This document shows positions 1 to 8,367 of a stretch of 64,000 nt of DNA, in pieces. The position numbers and the translations under genes are program-made. The notes under the pieces are model-generated. The model saw only the letters and a program-made list of their open reading frames with translations. It was not told the origin of the DNA and made no database searches. Source of the DNA: JAVBRA01 sp031548435 (lineage in GTDB: Bacteria; Bacteroidota; Bacteroidia; Bacteroidales; Rikenellaceae); NCBI GenBank assembly GCA_031548435.1, contig JAVBRA010000012.1:1-64000 (forward strand), read 5' to 3'. The first letter of the stretch is position 1. Each line of letters opens with the position of its first letter.

Positions 1-174
1 AAGTTGACGGAGATCGATTTCGAGGCAAACCCGTTTCTGGGCGATGAGCTCTATTTCGTGTTGCAGCAGCCCCCGAAACAGACGGGCGAGTACACGTTCA
101 CCTTTTCGGTGAAGAAGGCCAACGGCGAGGTGTTGACGGCCAGCACCCCCGCGATCACCCTGAATGCAGAATAG
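1..174 (+). CDS. C-terminal fragment of an unknown protein, truncated by the window edge
   Basis: Frame 1 is open from the first base to a TAG at 172-174, giving 57 residues with no start in the window. The peptide alternates hydrophobic and polar residues and ends with TPAITLNAE, which looks like the last strands of a beta-sandwich of the kind found in exported Bacteroidetes proteins (inference from composition only). It converges on ddh and shares with it the strong hairpin at 191-228. No family can be named from this piece. Confidence 0.6.
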   Translation, partial: KLTEIDFEANPFLGDELYFVLQQPPKQTGEYTFTFSVKKANGEVLTASTPAITLNAE

Positions 175-190
175 GGGCTCTGTAAGACAG

Positions 191-228
191 AACAGCTGGG
201 GCGGGCACAAGTGCCCGCCCCAGCTGTT
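191..228. terminator. Bidirectional intrinsic terminator between converging genes
   Basis: Perfect inverted repeat: left arm 191-208, right arm 211-228, GC-rich core with AA/TT flanks. It sits 17 nt after the stop of the rightward fragment and 20 nt after the stop of leftward ddh, so it can serve both. Confidence 0.85.
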
Positions 229-247
229 TGCATTCCCGGAGTTGTCG

Positions 248-1144
248 TTATACCAGATTCTTGATCAGCGTGGCGCGGTCGCCATAGAGCAAGTCGATGA
301 GCGGAATTTCGATCATCGTGTAGCAGCCGGGCTGCTGCAACATCGACGCCCGGGCGCACGACACCATGATCTGGGCCGTGACCGCCGGATTGTTGATCCG
401 CATATTGAATTCGAACAGTTGGTTCTGAGTCGCCCCGGCCACGCCCTTGCGCACCAGGTTCACCCCATGGCCCATGTCCAGCAGGCTGTCGACGCACTCG
501 ACCTGCTTGACGTGCGTTTCATCGTGCACGAAGTAGGGGTCGTTCTTGATCTTGGAGGCGATCTCCTCGAACGTGTAGCCGTCCTTGATCTCCACGTAAA
601 CCATGCGGCGGTGGATGCCCGTGCCGGTGGGAATGGTCATCGACAGCGCTTTTTGCACTCCCTCGACCGCTTTCACCGCCACGGTGTGTCCCATACTCAT
701 GCCGGGGCCGAAATTGGTGTAAGTGATGCCTTTAGGGGCACAGGCCTCCAACAGCGCGCGCACGACCGAGTCGCTCCCGGGATCCCATCCGGCCGAAATG
801 ACGGCCACTTTGCCCATCTCCTTGGCCACTTTGTCCAGTTCCTCGCGCACGTCAGCGATCTGGGTGTGGATGTCGAAACTGTCGACCGTGTTGATGCCCT
901 TGAACATCGTCTCCTCGGCATATTTCTTTGCGCTCCGCGAGGGGGTGCAAAGGATCGCCACGTCGACCCCGTCCAGTTTCGAGACGTCGTCCGTTACCTT
1001 ATATCCGGCCAATTCTGCCGGAATGTCGTTCGGATCGCGGCGCACTACCCCCGCCAATTCAAAATCGGGCGCAGCTTCCAACGCCTCCAGCACGTACTTG
1101 CCGATGTTTCCGTAACCCACAATTGCTGCTTTGATCTTTCTCAT
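248..1144 (-). CDS. ddh: meso-diaminopimelate D-dehydrogenase
   Basis: 298 aa, full length for the family. It catalyses one-step NADPH-dependent reductive amination of tetrahydrodipicolinate to meso-DAP, which bypasses the acylated intermediates of lysine and peptidoglycan synthesis. Seen: an N-terminal Rossmann motif GYGNIGK (about residues 10-16), then VVRRDP, CTPSR, a SAGWDPG segment and the FGPGMSMGHTVA segment, all typical of Ddh. The ATG at 1144 is 28 nt below a TATCTTTG -7 box on the same strand. It is transcribed alone and ends at the shared terminator. Confident on family and function. Confidence 0.93.
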   Translation of the reverse strand: MRKIKAAIVGYGNIGKYVLEALEAAPDFELAGVVRRDPNDIPAELAGYKVTDDVSKLDGVDVAILCTPSRSAKKYAEETMFKGINTVDSFDIHTQIADVREELDKVAKEMGKVAVISAGWDPGSDSVVRALLEACAPKGITYTNFGPGMSMGHTVAVKAVEGVQKALSMTIPTGTGIHRRMVYVEIKDGYTFEEIASKIKNDPYFVHDETHVKQVECVDSLLDMGHGVNLVRKGVAGATQNQLFEFNMRINNPAVTAQIMVSCARASMLQQPGCYTMIEIPLIDLLYGDRATLIKNLV

Positions 1145-1171
1145 ACCGGTTTCGATTTAAGGTTTACGCCG

Positions 1172-1179
1172 CAAAGATA
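1172..1179 (-). promoter_or_regulatory. -7 promoter element for ddh
   Basis: The minus strand reads TATCTTTG, an exact match to the Bacteroidetes TAnnTTTG -7 element, 28 nt upstream of the ddh ATG. No good TTTG -33 box was seen. Confidence 0.6.
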
Positions 1180-1434
1180 CGAAAATCGAGCCGTCTCTGT
1201 TAAAAAAACGCCGAATGGATATTTATTTGTACAGAAAAGTCGTTCGATGTTAATTTTCAAAAGGCAATGTTCTCGATTCCTCTCGGGAGTGCATGCCTGA
1301 TGAGTGCAGTCGGGCGTTCCGGTCTGGGTTAAATGAAATTCCGCGCACCCACTGGGTATTTTGAACCGCGAAACAGGCGCGTTTTGGACAGAGGGCTCAA
1401 TTGGCCGAACACACCAAAATTCCACGCGGAAAAG

Positions 1435-1470
1435 GAAGGAGGAGCGGGCCATTCGGCCCGCTCCTCCTTC
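1435..1470. terminator. Terminator of the RND efflux operon
   Basis: Perfect 16-bp inverted repeat (1435-1450 and 1455-1470) with a 4-nt loop, 28 nt downstream of the stop of the last gene of the leftward efflux operon. The arms are very GC-rich, but no long U-run follows on the minus strand. Confidence 0.7.
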
Positions 1471-1498
1471 TCACCCGCGGCAATCGATCCGCCGCAGG

Positions 1499-1792
1499 CT
1501 ATATCTGGTCTTCGATGTTCCAGACAAAGGCCCGGAGCCCCTGCATGCGGGTTTTGTCGTCGAGGGCGCGTAGTTTCTCCAGCAGCGGAGCCACCTTGTG
1601 ATCGTCGATAACGGCCAGCACCGAGGTGTTTTTCGAGGGCCAGGTGTGCGAGCCGAAGTGGGGTTCGCCTTCGCGGCTGCCCCGGCCGTAAGTCTCTTCC
1701 CACCGCGAGAAGCCGCGGATGCCGCACTGGTCGATGATGTAGTTCACCGCCTCGGTCAGCGCCTGATTATATGAAATGAATACTGCTTTCAT
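1499..1792 (-). CDS. Small PII-like protein at the end of the efflux operon
   Basis: 97 aa. It starts 3 nt after the RND pump stop codon, so it is almost certainly co-transcribed and translationally coupled. The fold pattern (KAVFISYNQ beta strand, long helix, SVLAVIDDHKVAPLLEKLRALD helix, final strand) resembles the ferredoxin-like PII/DUF3240 type of small proteins found next to RND heavy-metal and drug pumps. There is no transmembrane segment, so it is presumably cytoplasmic. That it senses or modulates the pump is inference. Family assignment is moderate; it is certainly a real gene by position and codon use. Confidence 0.7.
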   Translation of the reverse strand: MKAVFISYNQALTEAVNYIIDQCGIRGFSRWEETYGRGSREGEPHFGSHTWPSKNTSVLAVIDDHKVAPLLEKLRALDDKTRMQGLRAFVWNIEDQI

Positions 1793-1795
1793 GGC

Positions 1796-4700
1796 CTATT
1801 TTCTATTATTTTGTTCGACATACGACAGGTAGTTGCGCTTGCAGCGTTCCTTCCTGATTCTGCGGGCGCCGGTGAGGCTGTACACGACCGGAATCACGAT
1901 CAGCGTCAACAATGTGGAGAAGGTCAGGCCGCCCACCACGGCGATACCCATCGGCTGCCAGGTTTCCGAGCCTTCGCCCAGGGCCAACGACATGGGCACC
2001 ATGCCCAGGATGGTGGTGAGCGAGGTCATCAGCACCGGACGCAAACGCGACTTGCCCGCCGTGACGATGGCCTGGTTCAGGGCCAGGCCCCGTTCGCGCA
2101 TCAGGTTGATGAAATCGACCATCACAATGCCGTTCTTCACAACGATCCCCACCAGCATCACGGCTCCGATCAGGGCGATCATCGACAGCGGCGTGCCGGT
2201 CAGGTAAAGCGCCAGAAACACCCCGGTGAAGGCGAACGGCAGCGTGAACATGATGATGAACGGCATCCTGAACGACTCGAACTGCGTGGCCATCACCACA
2301 TAAACCAGAATGACGATCAGCGCCAACAGCATCAGAATGCTCGAGAAGCCCTCCTGCTGGTCCTCAAGCGAACCGCCCATTTCGATGTAGATGTCGTCGG
2401 GAATTTCCATGCCGTCAACAACCCCGGTAACGATTTTCGAAGCGTCGCCCAACGCCAGGCCGTACATCGACACCTGCACCGACACCATCCGCTGGCGGTT
2501 TTCGCGCTCGATGGTCGGCGGGGCGAACTCTTCGTCGATCGTCGCCACATCGGCCAGGCGGATAGCATGCCCCATGTTGTTGTATATGAGTATGTTCTCA
2601 ACATCCGAAAGCGATTGGCGAAATGGTTCGTCGTAACGCACCACGATGTTGTACTCGTCGCCGTCTTCACGGAACTTCGAGGCCGTTTGCCCGTTGATGC
2701 GGTTGCGCACGAACATGGCCGCCGTCGACGAATTGAGGCCGTAGAGCGCCAGCCGGTCGCGGTCGAACAAAATATTATATTCGGGACGCAGGTCGTCGCG
2801 GCTGATGGTGATGTTGGTCAGCCCCGGCACCTGTTTCAGCGTATCCTGCAACGCAACGGCGATGTCGTTGGTGACGTTGAAGTCGTAGCCGAAAATCTTG
2901 ATGTCGATGTAGCTTCCCGACGACGACATCCCGCCGCCGCGGCTTCCGCCCGGGGTGATGGTATGCTCGACGATCTCGGGGATCTTGTCCAGATCCTTGC
3001 CTAACAGGTCGCTGATTTCGAAAATGTCGCGTTCGCGTTCCGAAGCGCGCGGAAGCCTCATGTAGTAGGTGATCATATACGAAGCCGATTCGCTCATGGC
3101 GGCAAAGGCGTTGCCCCCCGAGGCGTCGGCGGCGCCGGCGCGGGCCGAATAGAGCCGCACCTCGGGATATTTCGTCTTGATGATCTCGTCCACCTGGCGG
3201 GCGATCTTCGACGTGTAGTCCACGTTGAGGTTCTGGTCGAGCTTGATGGTGGCTTCGATCATCCCGTTGTCGGACGCGGGGAAGAATTCGGTCGGCACCC
3301 GCGAGAGCAGGAACAGGCTCGAAACGAAGATCGCCAGGGAGGCGCCCACCACCAGCGCCCGGTGCGAAACCGACCACGAGAGGATTTTAGCGTACAAATT
3401 ATCGAGCCGGTCGAGGAACCGGTCGATGGGACGGAAGATCACCCCCAGCCCTTTGTAGGTGTGCCCGGCCTGGAAACGGAGCATGATCGAGGCGAGCATA
3501 GGCGTGAGCGTGATGGCCGCAACGGTCGAGGTGACCACCACCAGCGACACGATCCATCCCAACTCCTTGAACATGATCCCCGCCATGCCCGACACCATGG
3601 TCAGCGGCAGGAACACGGCCACAACCGTAAGCGTGGTGGCGATAACGGCGATCCACACCTCATTCGTGCCGTAAATCGACGCCTCTTTGGGCGAACTCCC
3701 TCGTTCGATGTGCTTGGTGATGTTCTCCAGCACCACGATGGCGTCGTCCACCACCATCCCGATGGCGATCGAAAGCGAACTGAGCGAGATGATATTGAGC
3801 GTGCTCCCCGTGGCGAACAGGTAGATGAACGCCACCACCAGCGACACCGGAATGGTGAACACGATGATGAACGTGGCCCTCCAGCGGCCGAGGAAGAACA
3901 ACACCACCAGCACCACGAAGATGAATGCGTACATCACCGTTTCGCTCAGCGAGTTGATGCTGTCCACGATCGACTCCGAGGAGTCCATGATCTCTGCTAT
4001 CTTGATATCCGGCGGCAGTGTTTTCTCGATAGCCGGCATGGCTTTCTTGATGTTGCCGACAATGTCGACGGTGTTGCCGCCCGACTGTTTCTGGACGATC
4101 ACCATGATCCCCATGTCGCCGTTGGTGCGTGAGTCCATGGTCAGCTTGCGGAGCGTATCCCTGACCTGGGCCACGTCCGACAACAGCACCTGCTTGCCTT
4201 CCGAAGAAGCCACCACCAGCGAGCGGAGGTCTTCGGCCGAGTGGAACTCCAGGTCGGACTTGACATTGAAGGTGTAGTTGCCGATATCGATCGCTCCGGC
4301 GGGTACGTTCACGTTCTCCTGGGCGATGATCTGGCTGATCTGCTCGATCGACAACCCGTAGGCTTCGATCTTGCGGGGATCGACATTCACCTGGATCTCG
4401 CGCGTGGGGTTGCCGAACAGCGACACCGCCCCCACCCCGTCCACGCGGTTGAGCGGGTTGATGAGTTTCTCGTCGAGGATCTTCGACAGGGCGGCATAGC
4501 TTTCGTCAGCCGTCACCGAGAGCATCAGGATCGGCATCATCGAGCTGTTGAACTTGAGGATGATCGGCTTGTCGGCCTCGTCGGGCAGCAGCGACTCCAC
4601 CATCCCCAATGCGTCGCGGATATCGTTGGCCGCCTCGTCGAGGTTGGTGCCCCATTCGAATTCGAGCGTCAGCAGCGACAGGTTGTCCTGCGATTTGGAC

Positions 4701-4942
4701 GAGATTTTTTTGAGGTTGCTTACCGTGTTCAGGTTGTCTTCCAATATTTTGGAGACGTTGGTTTCGATGTCGCCGGCATTGGCCCCCTGATAGGTGGTGA
4801 TCACCGATATCGAGGGAAAGTCCATGTCCGGGTACATATCGATGCCGATGCTCCGGAGCGAGAACACCCCGAGGATGATCACCGTCAGGAAGATCAATAT
4901 GGTCGATATCGGCTTCCGTACCGCACTTTCATATATTTTCAT
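1796..4942 (-). CDS. RND efflux pump, inner-membrane transporter (AcrB/HAE1 type)
   Basis: 1048 aa, the usual length for HAE1 RND pumps. It is the proton-driven inner-membrane subunit of a tripartite pump. Seen: N-terminal TM helix (PISTILIFLTVIILGVFS), a periplasmic porter domain, the TM4 signature GMVVDDAIVVLENI with the paired Asp residues of the proton relay, a second RND repeat starting at about residue 530, and the TM10-11 segment GIVVKNGIVMVDFINLMRERG. It lies 40 nt downstream of the adaptor gene and 3 nt before the PII-like gene. Substrate cannot be read from sequence; hydrophobic compounds or drugs are likely from the family. Confidence 0.93.
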   Translation of the reverse strand: MKIYESAVRKPISTILIFLTVIILGVFSLRSIGIDMYPDMDFPSISVITTYQGANAGDIETNVSKILEDNLNTVSNLKKISSKSQDNLSLLTLEFEWGTNLDEAANDIRDALGMVESLLPDEADKPIILKFNSSMMPILMLSVTADESYAALSKILDEKLINPLNRVDGVGAVSLFGNPTREIQVNVDPRKIEAYGLSIEQISQIIAQENVNVPAGAIDIGNYTFNVKSDLEFHSAEDLRSLVVASSEGKQVLLSDVAQVRDTLRKLTMDSRTNGDMGIMVIVQKQSGGNTVDIVGNIKKAMPAIEKTLPPDIKIAEIMDSSESIVDSINSLSETVMYAFIFVVLVVLFFLGRWRATFIIVFTIPVSLVVAFIYLFATGSTLNIISLSSLSIAIGMVVDDAIVVLENITKHIERGSSPKEASIYGTNEVWIAVIATTLTVVAVFLPLTMVSGMAGIMFKELGWIVSLVVVTSTVAAITLTPMLASIMLRFQAGHTYKGLGVIFRPIDRFLDRLDNLYAKILSWSVSHRALVVGASLAIFVSSLFLLSRVPTEFFPASDNGMIEATIKLDQNLNVDYTSKIARQVDEIIKTKYPEVRLYSARAGAADASGGNAFAAMSESASYMITYYMRLPRASERERDIFEISDLLGKDLDKIPEIVEHTITPGGSRGGGMSSSGSYIDIKIFGYDFNVTNDIAVALQDTLKQVPGLTNITISRDDLRPEYNILFDRDRLALYGLNSSTAAMFVRNRINGQTASKFREDGDEYNIVVRYDEPFRQSLSDVENILIYNNMGHAIRLADVATIDEEFAPPTIERENRQRMVSVQVSMYGLALGDASKIVTGVVDGMEIPDDIYIEMGGSLEDQQEGFSSILMLLALIVILVYVVMATQFESFRMPFIIMFTLPFAFTGVFLALYLTGTPLSMIALIGAVMLVGIVVKNGIVMVDFINLMRERGLALNQAIVTAGKSRLRPVLMTSLTTILGMVPMSLALGEGSETWQPMGIAVVGGLTFSTLLTLIVIPVVYSLTGARRIRKERCKRNYLSYVEQNNRK

Positions 4943-4982
4943 TTCGCTTGTCGTTTAAAGGTTTGTGGTCGAAGGCCCTCCC

Positions 4983-6023
4983 CTACTGGATCGCCTTCAC
5001 CTGCTGCTGGTCGACCAGTTTGCCGTTGCCTGCGGTGATAACCGTTTCGCCGCCGGCCAGGCCGTCGATCAGTTCGATCTTGCCGTCGAACATCCGGCCG
5101 GTGGTGACGGTTTTACGCACGGCCTTATCGCCGTCGAGCACGAAAACGTATTTCTCGCTCGATCCAAGCTGTTTGAGCACGGCCACATCGGGCACGATCA
5201 CGCGCTCTTTGCTGCCCATGTTCATCGTCACGCGCGAGAACATTCCCGGGCGCAGCTTCTGGTTGCCGTTGGGAATGGTGATCTCGACGGTGAACGTGCG
5301 CGTTTTGGCGTCGATGGCCGGATAGATCAGCGACACCTTGCCCGTGAACGTTTCGCCGGCAAACATGTCGACACGGATGTCGACCGGCATGCCGTTCCTG
5401 ACCAAAGGGAAATATTGCTCTGAAACGTTGACTGTCACCTTCAGCGTGTTGATCTGCATCACGGTCAGGATACCGGTGACGCCCGCCGCATTGGGCGTCA
5501 TGGTGAACATGTCGCCCGGATCGTAATAGCGGCCCGTCACCACGCCGTCGATCGGACTGCGCAGTTCCACGTTCTCTTTCAGGTTCGAGATGGCGTCCTT
5601 GGCCACTTCCAACTGGGTGGCAATCTGGTCGAGCTGCTGTTTGGGCACTCCGCCGGCATCGTAAACGGTTTTGATGCGGTCGTACTCCACCTGCAGGTTG
5701 GCCAGTTGCGCCTCGCTCTGCCGGTATTGCGACTGATCCATACGCACCAGCAGCTGGCCGCGGCCCACGCGACGGCCCACGTCGACCAGGATCTGGTCGA
5801 TGCGCCCGCCCATCGACGGGCAGATGTTGTTCTGCTTGAATGGCTCGATATTGCCCGTCAGTTCGACCAGCTGTTCCACCATGCCGGTGTCGGCCCGGGC
5901 GGTCTTCACTTCGGTGGCCGGCTGGTGCTGTTCGGCCTGGGGTTCGGTTTTTTTCCTGGCCGAGCATCCGGCGACGATCAGGGCGGTCAATGCGACGAAC
6001 CCTGCGACATAAATCTTTTTCAT
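4983..6023 (-). CDS. RND periplasmic adaptor (membrane fusion protein), lipoprotein
   Basis: 346 aa from the ATG at 6023. The frame stays open to 6053, but starting at the MKKIYVAG Met gives a clean signal peptide with lipobox IVAGC and lipidated Cys20. Seen: lipoyl-like half-motifs around RIDQILVDVGRRVGRGQLL and LRSPIDGVVTGRYYDPGDMF, a coiled-coil hairpin between them (QYRQSEAQL to NLKENVE), and a beta-barrel and membrane-proximal part ending in GNGKLVDQQQVKAIQ. It bridges the RND pump and the TolC-like channel. Third gene of the tetR operon. Confidence 0.92.
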   Translation of the reverse strand: MKKIYVAGFVALTALIVAGCSARKKTEPQAEQHQPATEVKTARADTGMVEQLVELTGNIEPFKQNNICPSMGGRIDQILVDVGRRVGRGQLLVRMDQSQYRQSEAQLANLQVEYDRIKTVYDAGGVPKQQLDQIATQLEVAKDAISNLKENVELRSPIDGVVTGRYYDPGDMFTMTPNAAGVTGILTVMQINTLKVTVNVSEQYFPLVRNGMPVDIRVDMFAGETFTGKVSLIYPAIDAKTRTFTVEITIPNGNQKLRPGMFSRVTMNMGSKERVIVPDVAVLKQLGSSEKYVFVLDGDKAVRKTVTTGRMFDGKIELIDGLAGGETVITAGNGKLVDQQQVKAIQ

Positions 6024-6049
6024 AGTCCCTATACTGTTTTTAATATTTC

Positions 6050-7393
6050 TCACTTTTCGCTGCCCAGAATTCGCTGGTACTCCGCTTCGGCCGACAGAAA
6101 GTTGTAGACGGCCTGCGACAGGTTCAGGCTGGCCTGGGTGAGCGCCAACTCGGCGGCGTTCACCTCCAGAATGGTGCCGCTTCCGGCCAGATAGCGTGTT
6201 TTGGTGATGTCGTAGGCTTTCTGCGCCTGCTTGATCGTGGTTTCATTGGCGATCATCTGTTCGCGGGCCGTGGCAATGTCGTACAACGCCGTGGCGGCCT
6301 GCACGCTGACGCCTTCGACCGCATACTCGGTCTGCAACTGCAACTGCTCGATGCTTTTTTTAATCTGCCGCTCGCGGTTGCGGTTGGTGTTGCCGGCGAA
6401 GATGGGCACCGAAAGCTGGGCCCCGGCCGTCATGGGCGTAAACCATTCGAACGTCTTTTTGGCGCTGCTGCTTCCGTCGTCGCCCCCGAATGAGAACGAC
6501 ACCTTGTCGCGGCCCATCACCTGAAAGCTGCTCACGGCGGCCAGGCTCGGCATGCGCGAGGTGCGCGCCACACGAAGCTGTTGCTGCAGGATGGCGGTCT
6601 GGATCTCCAGCTGGCGGATGTCGGTGTTGCCGGCCAGATCGGGCGCCCCCATGCTCTCGGACGCAGCCACCTGCTCTTTGAGCTGGCTCAGGTCGCCCGT
6701 GATTTCGATCGGGGTGTCGAGCGGCAGGTAGAGGTACATCAGCAGCTGCTGCTTGGCCGACTTGATGCCGTTCTCGGCCTGCAGGATGGCGGGCCTGAGG
6801 TTGCCCGACTGCACCTGCGCCGTAAGCAGATCGTATTCCGAAGCCAGGCCGTTGCTGAACATCACCTGCGTCTGTTCGAGCGTCTGGTTGATGTTGGCCT
6901 CGCTCCCCCGCAGCACCTTGAGCGACTCTTCGGCCAGCAGGATGTTATAGAACGCTTTCTTCACCTCGCTCACCAGCGTGACGCGCGAAGCCCGGGCCGA
7001 CTCGACCGCCGCACGCATCTGCTCGTCGTTGAGCTGCATGGTGCGGTAAACGGCCGGCACATACAGCGGAAGGCTCAGGTTGGCAGCCCCCAGCAGGGTG
7101 TTGTCGGGTTCGAGCGACATTTTCTGCCCGTTGCCCATGTCGAACGACGTTTTGATGACATTATAGTTGTAAGCCCCGGAAGCCGACAGGTTGGGCCACA
7201 GATTGCCCACCGTTTCCTTACGCACATATTCCTGGCGCTCGATCTCCTTGCCTGCGATCTGGATGGTCGGGTTGTCGCTCAGGGCAATCTCCACCGCCTG
7301 CTCCAGGCTCAGTTTGACGGTATCCTGCGCACCGGCCCTGGTCGCAACGGCACAAAGGAACGCCAGTAAAAAAATTGTCTCTAACCTTTTCAT
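6050..7393 (-). CDS. TolC-family outer-membrane efflux factor
   Basis: 447 aa with a signal peptide cleaved near AGA-QD (residue 22). It has the duplicated outer-membrane efflux protein architecture: LSLEQAVEIALSDNPTIQ opens the first repeat, followed by long amphipathic helices (SEVKKAFYNILLAEESLKVL) and the second copy ending in LALTQASLNLSQAVYNFLSAEAEYQRILG. It forms the trimeric exit duct of the pump. The stop is 26 nt before the adaptor start; TetR lies 54 nt upstream. Function is clear from fold and context. Confidence 0.92.
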   Translation of the reverse strand: MKRLETIFLLAFLCAVATRAGAQDTVKLSLEQAVEIALSDNPTIQIAGKEIERQEYVRKETVGNLWPNLSASGAYNYNVIKTSFDMGNGQKMSLEPDNTLLGAANLSLPLYVPAVYRTMQLNDEQMRAAVESARASRVTLVSEVKKAFYNILLAEESLKVLRGSEANINQTLEQTQVMFSNGLASEYDLLTAQVQSGNLRPAILQAENGIKSAKQQLLMYLYLPLDTPIEITGDLSQLKEQVAASESMGAPDLAGNTDIRQLEIQTAILQQQLRVARTSRMPSLAAVSSFQVMGRDKVSFSFGGDDGSSSAKKTFEWFTPMTAGAQLSVPIFAGNTNRNRERQIKKSIEQLQLQTEYAVEGVSVQAATALYDIATAREQMIANETTIKQAQKAYDITKTRYLAGSGTILEVNAAELALTQASLNLSQAVYNFLSAEAEYQRILGSEK

Positions 7394-7447
7394 TATCGTT
7401 GTTGTTTTTTGTTTTACCTACTCCGTTGTTTTAAAAGTGTTCCATCG

Positions 7448-8053
7448 TCACAGGCTTTTGATCCGCCGGTCGATGATCCGCATCCCTTTGGCCGTCGATA
7501 TCCCCCGGAAGAAATAGACGAAGATGTACTTGAACGCCTCGTGATGGGTGTATTTCTGCGCGGTGAACGTACTCTCTTTCGACAACACGCTGTTCATGAT
7601 GTCGATCAAAAGGAACACCGCAATATCGGTTTTCAGGTCGGGCAGGAAGATTCCCTGGACGATTCCCTCCTGCAATTTCCGCTTCAGCTTCTCGACCCCT
7701 TCGCACTGGTGCATCTCGGTCACGTTGCGATAAACCGCGGGATAGAATTTGCGCAGATTCCCGATAAAATTGCCGTTTTCTTCGGCAATCTCCTCCCAGC
7801 AGTCGAGAAACACCAGCAATTCCTCGGCCATATTGGCGCACCCCTCCATTTTTTTCTCCATCCACCGGCTCTGCTGCACATGGTAGAACTCCACGCAGTC
7901 GGCAAGCAACGCCTCTTTGTCGGAAAAATGCTCGTAAAGCGTGCGTTTGGATATTCCCATCTCCGAAGCGATGTCGTCCATCCGCACAGCTTTGATCCCG
8001 TCGCGACGGAATAACCGGGTGGCTGTTTCTATGATTTGTTCCTTGGTCGACAT
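7448..8053 (-). CDS. TetR/AcrR-family regulator of the efflux operon
   Basis: 201 aa. The N-terminal 50 residues are a classic TetR DNA-binding domain: KEQIIETATRLF helix 1, GIKAVRMDDIASEMGIS with the helix-turn-helix, and KRTLYEHFSDKEAL closing helix 4. The C-terminal two thirds is a variable ligand-binding domain. As first gene of the leftward operon it most likely represses itself and the pump genes and is released by pump substrates (inference from family). A perfectly spaced promoter lies at 8124-8154; no obvious palindromic operator was picked out by eye. Confidence 0.9.
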   Translation of the reverse strand: MSTKEQIIETATRLFRRDGIKAVRMDDIASEMGISKRTLYEHFSDKEALLADCVEFYHVQQSRWMEKKMEGCANMAEELLVFLDCWEEIAEENGNFIGNLRKFYPAVYRNVTEMHQCEGVEKLKRKLQEGIVQGIFLPDLKTDIAVFLLIDIMNSVLSKESTFTAQKYTHHEAFKYIFVYFFRGISTAKGMRIIDRRIKSL

Positions 8054-8123
8054 TTTATCTTATATCTTACATTCAGGACTCGAATCATCGCATCCACATG
8101 CGGGAAACGCTTTAATTCCGCCA

Positions 8124-8154
8124 CAAATGTATGCAAGAAAACCCAAGAAACAAA
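8124..8154 (-). promoter_or_regulatory. Promoter of the tetR-efflux operon
   Basis: On the minus strand a TTTG -33 box (8151-8154) and a TACATTTG -7 box (8124-8131) are separated by 19 nt, matching the Bacteroidetes consensus. The expected 5' UTR to the tetR ATG is about 60 nt. Confidence 0.7.
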
Positions 8155-8328
8155 AAAAGTTTTCAAATTTTCAGCCAAACCGACAATTTAAGCCGTTCCA
8201 GGGAGAAAATCGGGCGTTCCACAACTCCAAAACAATAACAGGAACGGGGGCCGGCAAAAAAAACACGGCGCCCCGGACGATCCCGAATTAAAATTCACGG
8301 AAAGTCTGGCAAAATTATTTTATCGCCG

Positions 8329-8336
8329 TATCTTTG
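8329..8336 (+). promoter_or_regulatory. -7 promoter element for the AspT/YidE-type transporter
   Basis: TATCTTTG, exact TAnnTTTG match, 32 nt before the ATG at 8368. The -33 position has only a weak TCTG. Confidence 0.6.
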
Positions 8337-8367
8337 CACCCGAAATTTTAAACGGAAGAGAAGGGCC

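Larger units (their letters stand above)
1145..1498. other. Intergenic region, 354 nt, between ddh and the efflux operon
   Basis: Holds the ddh promoter on the right-to-left strand and the terminator at 1435-1470. Around 1330-1365 there is a short degenerate match to the dispersed repeat (AAATGAAATTCCGC followed by GCACCCACTGGGT), which suggests an eroded copy. No credible gene; the ORFs here are short and lack family features. Confidence 0.5.
8054..8367. other. Divergent intergenic region between tetR and the transporter gene
   Basis: 314 nt carrying the leftward tetR promoter (8124-8154) and the rightward transporter promoter (8329-8336). The middle is A-rich, with a G/C-rich patch near 8245-8285. 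No gene or clear operator palindrome seen. Confidence 0.5.
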
